DNA of 64,000 nucleotides from positions 8,597,535-8,661,534 of the forward strand of contig JAAONU010000009.1 of the NCBI GenBank assembly GCA_012932295.1, given 5' to 3'. The position numbers and the translations under genes are program-made. Origin of the DNA: Cyclina sinensis (lineage: Eukaryota > Mollusca > Bivalvia > Venerida > Veneridae). Positions 59,801-64,000 of the stretch are shown one piece after another; positions within the stretch are counted from its first letter, which is position 1; every line of letters starts with the position of its first letter. The notes beneath the pieces are model-generated. The model worked only from the letters and a program-made list of their open reading frames with translations. It searched no databases and had not been told where the DNA came from.

Positions 59801-62800
59801 ATCTTTGTAAACCTGTTTATGTAGTTCTCCCACCACCCTATTGAAATTAGCAGAAGAGAGGCGGGTATTGTCCATGTTAGGTCTGTGTTTTCGTGGCTTG
59901 CTAGGCTTTTAACTGGCCATAATATGAGAATAGATAATTGTAGAATAAGCGCAATGACGTCAGCAACGATGACGTAAATTTTGCGGCCGTCTTCCTTCTG
60001 TGTGTCAAACATTTTTAGCAAGGCTGGTATGACGCCAACACCGAAAGTAAGACCAAGTCCTCTCAGTGGATCAACTGAAGGTAACACATAAAACGCAAAC
60101 ATGCTCATCCCAGCTGTGTGAAGTGTCTCTATGGCAAGAACCTGAAATATACGAGAATAATGATTAGCCAAGTTAGTAAATGCAAACATCGTCATTACGT
60201 CGAAATTTATGTTTTTACTTCTTAATATGCCATATACCAATTTCTTGGACAATTTCAACGGTCTTTTTTTAGATAGTAAAAGTCATGTTATATTAAATTA
60301 AACAGAAACATGATGACAAATTCTTTTTAACAGTGGAATGTCTTGTTAAGATTTTGACCAACTAACGAATAGCAAAGAGATGAATTCTTTAAACGTATGT
60401 GTTTTTAATCTTTCTTTCAATCTTTCATCATTTATAGAAGTAGCTTATACTTTTGAAAACATCTTACCAAAAACATAACTCTCGGCGTTGGATTGCGTGT
60501 TTTCTTGAAGCATATTCTCCAGAAACACTTGCCAAACGTGAATATATTTGGTGAACAAACCACTAAAAACAATGCCCACAGCCATCTTGCTTGGACGCTT
60601 GGCGAAGGATGGAAAGCGTCTGCCTTAACTCGATCAGCAGGTACCCGCCTGCAGGAAGTGACACCCGTTTCGGACATAAACGTACATTCTAATGTCACAT
60701 TTGAATACACATTAGATGTTATAAGAAACAGGGTACTTTTGCTAAGAATTGTGAGCAAGAGAATTGAGAGAGTCAGGAACATGCTCACAATCACTTTAAC
60801 TCCTTTCAGAAAGATATTATAATATTCGTCATCAATACCATGGTGTATGCTTCGATTAACAACTCTGAAGACATCCCAGGACTTAAGAGTGGCCGTCTTA
60901 TCCGAGTCTGATGGTATGTTACTGACAAACAAAAAATGAAACGTTTTTACTATATATGAATATTGAAATAAGGCAAATTTGTTCACCAGTAAAGTAGCAG
61001 ATCTTTCATCTTGAGTTAATTCGTTTGCTACGACTTAATACGCAATTTATTCTTATTTTCAGATTGCCACTTAAATGTGTGATTTGTATGTTAAGTTATT
61101 CGTAGTTGTGGGTTTATTTTCAAAACTCGTGACATTTTTTTCTTTACAATTTGATAGTCACTTAAATATCTATACCTACATCCTTAATCATTAACACTTA
61201 ACGTTTTTACTTTCTCTACTAGTACTCGAAGTGTACCTTACCTTCTGTCGCCTCGATCTGGTTTCCTTGGCATTCTGGGTAAACTGTCTGTGACGTCATA
61301 GCTATATCTTTTCTTGGAATTTACTGTTTCTTCCTTATTATTATCACTGCTTGTTTCACTCCACGTGTTTCCGTCCACTTGTAGTCTATCTGACGTGTCA
61401 AACGCAGGATTAGTCACACCTTCTTCTTGTGTCTGAAAATACACGAGTTGAAACCTCTGAAACATATAGGCGACTCCGAGTGTGGAATTCACTGCAGATG
61501 AACTTCATACCCTTTACGACACAGACTATTTTTAAGGATGAATGGTCACGGAGTAAAGTTCTTCTTACCCGTTTACAATATTCAACCGTGTCGCCTACAT
61601 TTTTTTCCGTTGCCTGTAGTGGCAAGAACTCCAGGAAGTTGTCACCGAAAAATGTAAGTCTTTATTTTCAGAGAAAAAAACATCGTAAACTGAGACGGAT
61701 ATTTCAACAGGGTTCTACAGGCTTAATCTAATAATGAACTGTGCCTTTGAATATCTTAAGAAATCGGATAACTTAAATAAAACTACACATTCGAAAGTAC
61801 TTCTGAGGTTTATATAAAAATATGTGTGGTCTGAATGTAAGCGTTCAGATATAACTTGTTGCCACTTAATATACGCTGAAACATGGAACATTTCATGATT
61901 AGGTTGTTGATTAAAACTTTTTTGTATTTCTTGTGCTTATGTGTTTTGTGGTAATCTATGTTCAGTATGTATTTGTTGGATCATTTTGCATATGTCATAA
62001 ATTTTGACATAATGTGTATTCCGTTGTGTGATGTTATGACATGAATTGTTGTGGTTTTAAACAGCTAACGTAACGAATTTTGATTGCTATGTATGTGTTT
62101 CTCATTTACAATTATACACTGTACTCACAACCATGCTTTCTCGATTTCCTTCTTTGAGTATAGGTTCCATTTCATCTACACTTATAACCGGAAGTGGTAT
62201 CATGCGTTTCACTGTAGGCGGCGAAAGTTTTGTATCCGGTAATTTGTCCTGAAATAAGAAAAATACATATGATGAAAAAGAATAACAGTACTTTAAGTAC
62301 TGCATTAATACTCATTTATTCATTATAAGATATACTGGAGCAATTTTGCAAACGATGATGATTAACTCAGATTTTTTCGGTCGAGTTTTTATTAACTCGT
62401 TAAAGCGATCCGGGTCCCTTGGTTTTTTTTATCATACTAAGACGTGCATATTGTATGCTTTAGAGTACCAGTGATTTACTGGGCTTTTTCACTTCTGCTT
62501 ATAAACATATATTTCAAAAATACTACCCAAATAAACAAAGCTGAAATGGCTAATACAAAGAGAAATACACTTTTCCTACAATTCGTTTGTGGGCTGTCGG
62601 TCGTTGTCGGTGTCAAATGAATGTTCTTCCTCGAATCGATATGGCTTAGAAAAGCTACGTGACACAATTTCAAAAATTTTAGTAAAAATTTCTAAACATC
62701 TTTATTCCAAATGTTTATTCCAAATAAAGTCAAAGCGCCATCTGAAATATGCACATCTTCAAAACAAACAATGCAATAATTGTTTTCAAGGTTAACCTTT

Positions 62801-63850
62801 TTTGTATTGTACCAGACAACGAAGGATAGTTTGTTTTACATAACAACCATCATATGTTTGAGGGAAAAAAAAACCGAAAGGTAAAAAACGTTACCTTGTT
62901 TGCTAACCAACTTTCTTCGCGGTTACATTCCGACGTTTCTATCCCTAATTAATGTAGTCTAATCTAGTTCTAATTCCTCAGAGTCTGATAGGGATGCGAT
63001 TTTAAGGGGGTAACACGCGGGGTCACGAGATAAGCATTGATTGAGTGCTCAGTTAACAACACGCCTAAACATTAAACAATGCAATTAAGTGATCCAACTC
63101 AGTTCGAAGCCATTATGACTATATTTTTTCTATTCGTAACCAGTACCCATGTTATGAATATGAAAAAATGTCTAACTTGTAAATTTATAGGTGAATAATA
63201 ATTCATGAATCACTGTATGTCTATGGCATTCCTGTTCTTAATTTTTATGTATAAGTTGATAATTCATGAAACCAGTTATCTAAAACGACAGTTTTTATTT
63301 CATACAAATAAAATTGAATTAAATCTAACGTGTTGGATGTAAACAGCGAGTACAAATAACTGAAAATCTGTGTGTCCGAAAAGTCCTCGTGTTATTTACA
63401 TTTTTGTGAATAAATCATTTGTAATCGTGACGCATGTATTTTGTATGTACAGACCAATTAACTTACGTTAATATAGAACTTATGTGATTCCTCGTTTTAA
63501 TAATGAAATATTTTGTAAATACTTTTACTTATGTACAAGTACACATCTACCGGCGACGAAGTATGTGTGTTTATTTTTCATATCCTTTCGGTATCTTTAA
63601 GTTTCTCTATATTGATTCTCGGCATTTTTCTGGTACTATATGTATTTATAGCTTACTTACTGTCTTCAGCTTGGTACATAGACTATCAATGTCAGATATC
63701 GATACTGATTTTTCATTTAAAATTATTTTTCTTTGTTATCACCAAAACGAGCAATAACAGTTAAAATATATTTTTTTTACAAAGTAACTCAAAAACCTTA
63801 CTTACGTTGTAATCATATAAGAAATCGTCCATTTCTATATCATATTCCAT
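49211..63850 (-). CDS. chs: Chitin synthase (type 2 animal family, GT2), 22 exons
   Basis: Polymerises UDP-N-acetylglucosamine into chitin at the plasma membrane; in molluscs such enzymes serve shell, radula and gut matrices (family knowledge). Exons: 63,806-63,850; 62,129-62,248; 61,242-61,432; 60,468-60,921; 59,089-60,141; 58,487-58,662; 58,282-58,361; 57,874-57,982; 57,238-57,391; 56,694-56,904; 56,021-56,221; 55,450-55,614; 54,952-55,184; 54,272-54,436; 53,693-53,869; 53,014-53,185; 52,521-52,691; 52,033-52,313; 51,273-51,519; 50,744-50,853; 50,380-50,572; 49,211-50,013. All introns are GT-AG and phases agree throughout: 5,511 nt, 1,836 residues. N-terminal polar region, about ten membrane spans (residues 140-600), glycosyltransferase domain (about 640-985), about seven more spans (990-1,430), basic/acidic tail. 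The ATG in exon 1 has no in-frame stop for at least 90 bases upstream, so a further 5' exon, such as the myosin motor known in some bivalve chitin synthases, could lie outside the window. Confidence 0.95.
51273..55184 (-). other. chs: Chitin synthase C-terminal membrane block (exons 13-19)
   Basis: Paired spans in exon 13 (LLYIAYQLLLFCSSLL; VGLFLLACFFC) and exon 14 (ILSIAYALCMMVVVVGLGL; AIFLFFLLGVFIVSAIL), one in exon 15 before the family motif SWGTRE, then the cytosolic FGNLFRCICCPKP (exon 16). Exon 18 has a Gln/Lys/Leu-rich predicted coiled coil before the span LMFFMLNGLFIVIIFTLQ. Exon 19 holds the last span and FFHRLGTALHIISSTEI. This order is typical of type 2 metazoan chitin synthases. 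Confidence 0.9.
55450..58662 (-). other. chs: Chitin synthase catalytic block (exons 6-12)
   Basis: Exon 6 opens the domain with PMIYVCATMWHETEKEM. Exon 10 carries ILTLDGDVDFKP; Asp829-Gly-Asp831 is the nucleotide-sugar/metal site, followed by GAACGRIHPIG. Exon 11 has WYQKFEYAISHWLQKATEH and GCVLCSPGCFSLFR. Exon 12 has GEDRWL (residues 932-937, catalytic-base region) and QRRRW (970-974, product-chain binding). All hallmark residues are present, so the enzyme is predicted active. Confidence 0.95.
60468..63850 (-). other. chs: Chitin synthase N-terminal exons 1-4
   Basis: Exon 1 encodes an acidic start (MEYDIEMDDFLYDYN). Exon 2 is Pro-rich (KLSPPTVKRMIPLPV). Exon 3 is polar with Ser/Asp/Arg (SDNNKEETVNSKKRYSYDV). 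Exon 4 contains SWDVFRVV and the first spans (VSMFLTLSILLLTIL; WLWALFLVVCSPNIFTF). The region 62,300-63,780 is intron 1, with no other gene recognised. Confidence 0.85.
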
Positions 63851-64000
63851 GTTAAAACTTTTTATTTTCAGGTTTGATATATCTGACCTTTTCCCACCGA
63901 TAATGTTATTACACAAAAGAATCAGAACTTTTTAACAAACTTTTAACACCTGTGTGGTTGCGTATTATTCCTAAATGTCTCTGCCATTAATTTTCATTTC
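63851..64000. other. Upstream of chitin synthase exon 1
   Basis: The frame of exon 1 stays open upstream on the minus strand for at least 90 bases, so this may be 5' UTR, promoter or part of a longer exon. No TATA box stands out. Confidence 0.3.

Overview
Eukaryotic, AT-rich, intron-containing nuclear DNA, almost certainly from a lophotrochozoan and most likely a bivalve mollusc. The basis is a large multi-pass animal (type 2) chitin synthase with long introns, dispersed mollusc-like repeats, Ty3/Gypsy, pogo/Tigger, Tc1-like and LINE remnants, and short-unit satellites. The species cannot be named from the sequence.

Layout. The window is built around a direct segmental duplication. Copy 1 covers about 1-32,160 and copy 2 about 40,232-56,490, with unshared DNA between them. 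Each copy carries, on the + strand, the last exon of a small sulfotransferase-like gene (2,555-3,289 and 42,213-42,947) and, on the - strand, the 3' part of a chitin synthase gene. In copy 2 the chitin synthase is complete: 22 exons from 63,850 down to 49,211 join in frame through GT-AG introns into a predicted 1,836-residue enzyme. In copy 1 only exons 11-13 and 15-22 remain, and they are damaged (25,451-31,470). The full sulfotransferase-like gene uses a first exon at 34,201-34,422, which encodes a signal anchor, spliced across a 7.8 kb intron to 42,213-42,947.

The middle of copy 1 is inflated by mobile and tandem DNA: a pogo/Tigger element with TA target duplication (4,270-6,563), a 52-bp satellite (about 6,860-9,141), a decayed Ty3/Gypsy element (9,142 to about 18,172), a Tc1 remnant (18,495-19,060), a dispersed repeat (about 19,040-20,790) and a 42-bp array (21,149-22,960). 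The matching interval of copy 2 holds a shorter piece of the 52-bp satellite, another copy of the dispersed repeat, a 5'-truncated LINE with an intact 532-codon ORF, and a single 42-bp unit.

Most notable: downstream of integrase and upstream of the right LTR, the Gypsy element carries an extra same-strand reading frame that combines C2H2-type zinc fingers with a KCTD/potassium-channel-type T1 (BTB) domain. This is not a normal gag-pol component and looks like a captured host module. Also notable: a 314-bp block inside the pseudogene's last exon matches a block 2.1 kb away and replaces about 340 bp of exon, which suggests template switching. Exons 16-21 of the broken chitin synthase copy differ from the intact copy only at synonymous sites (by-eye count). 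All three tandem arrays shared by the two copies are much longer in copy 1.

All comparisons were made by eye. Percentages and counts are estimates, and no database search was possible.
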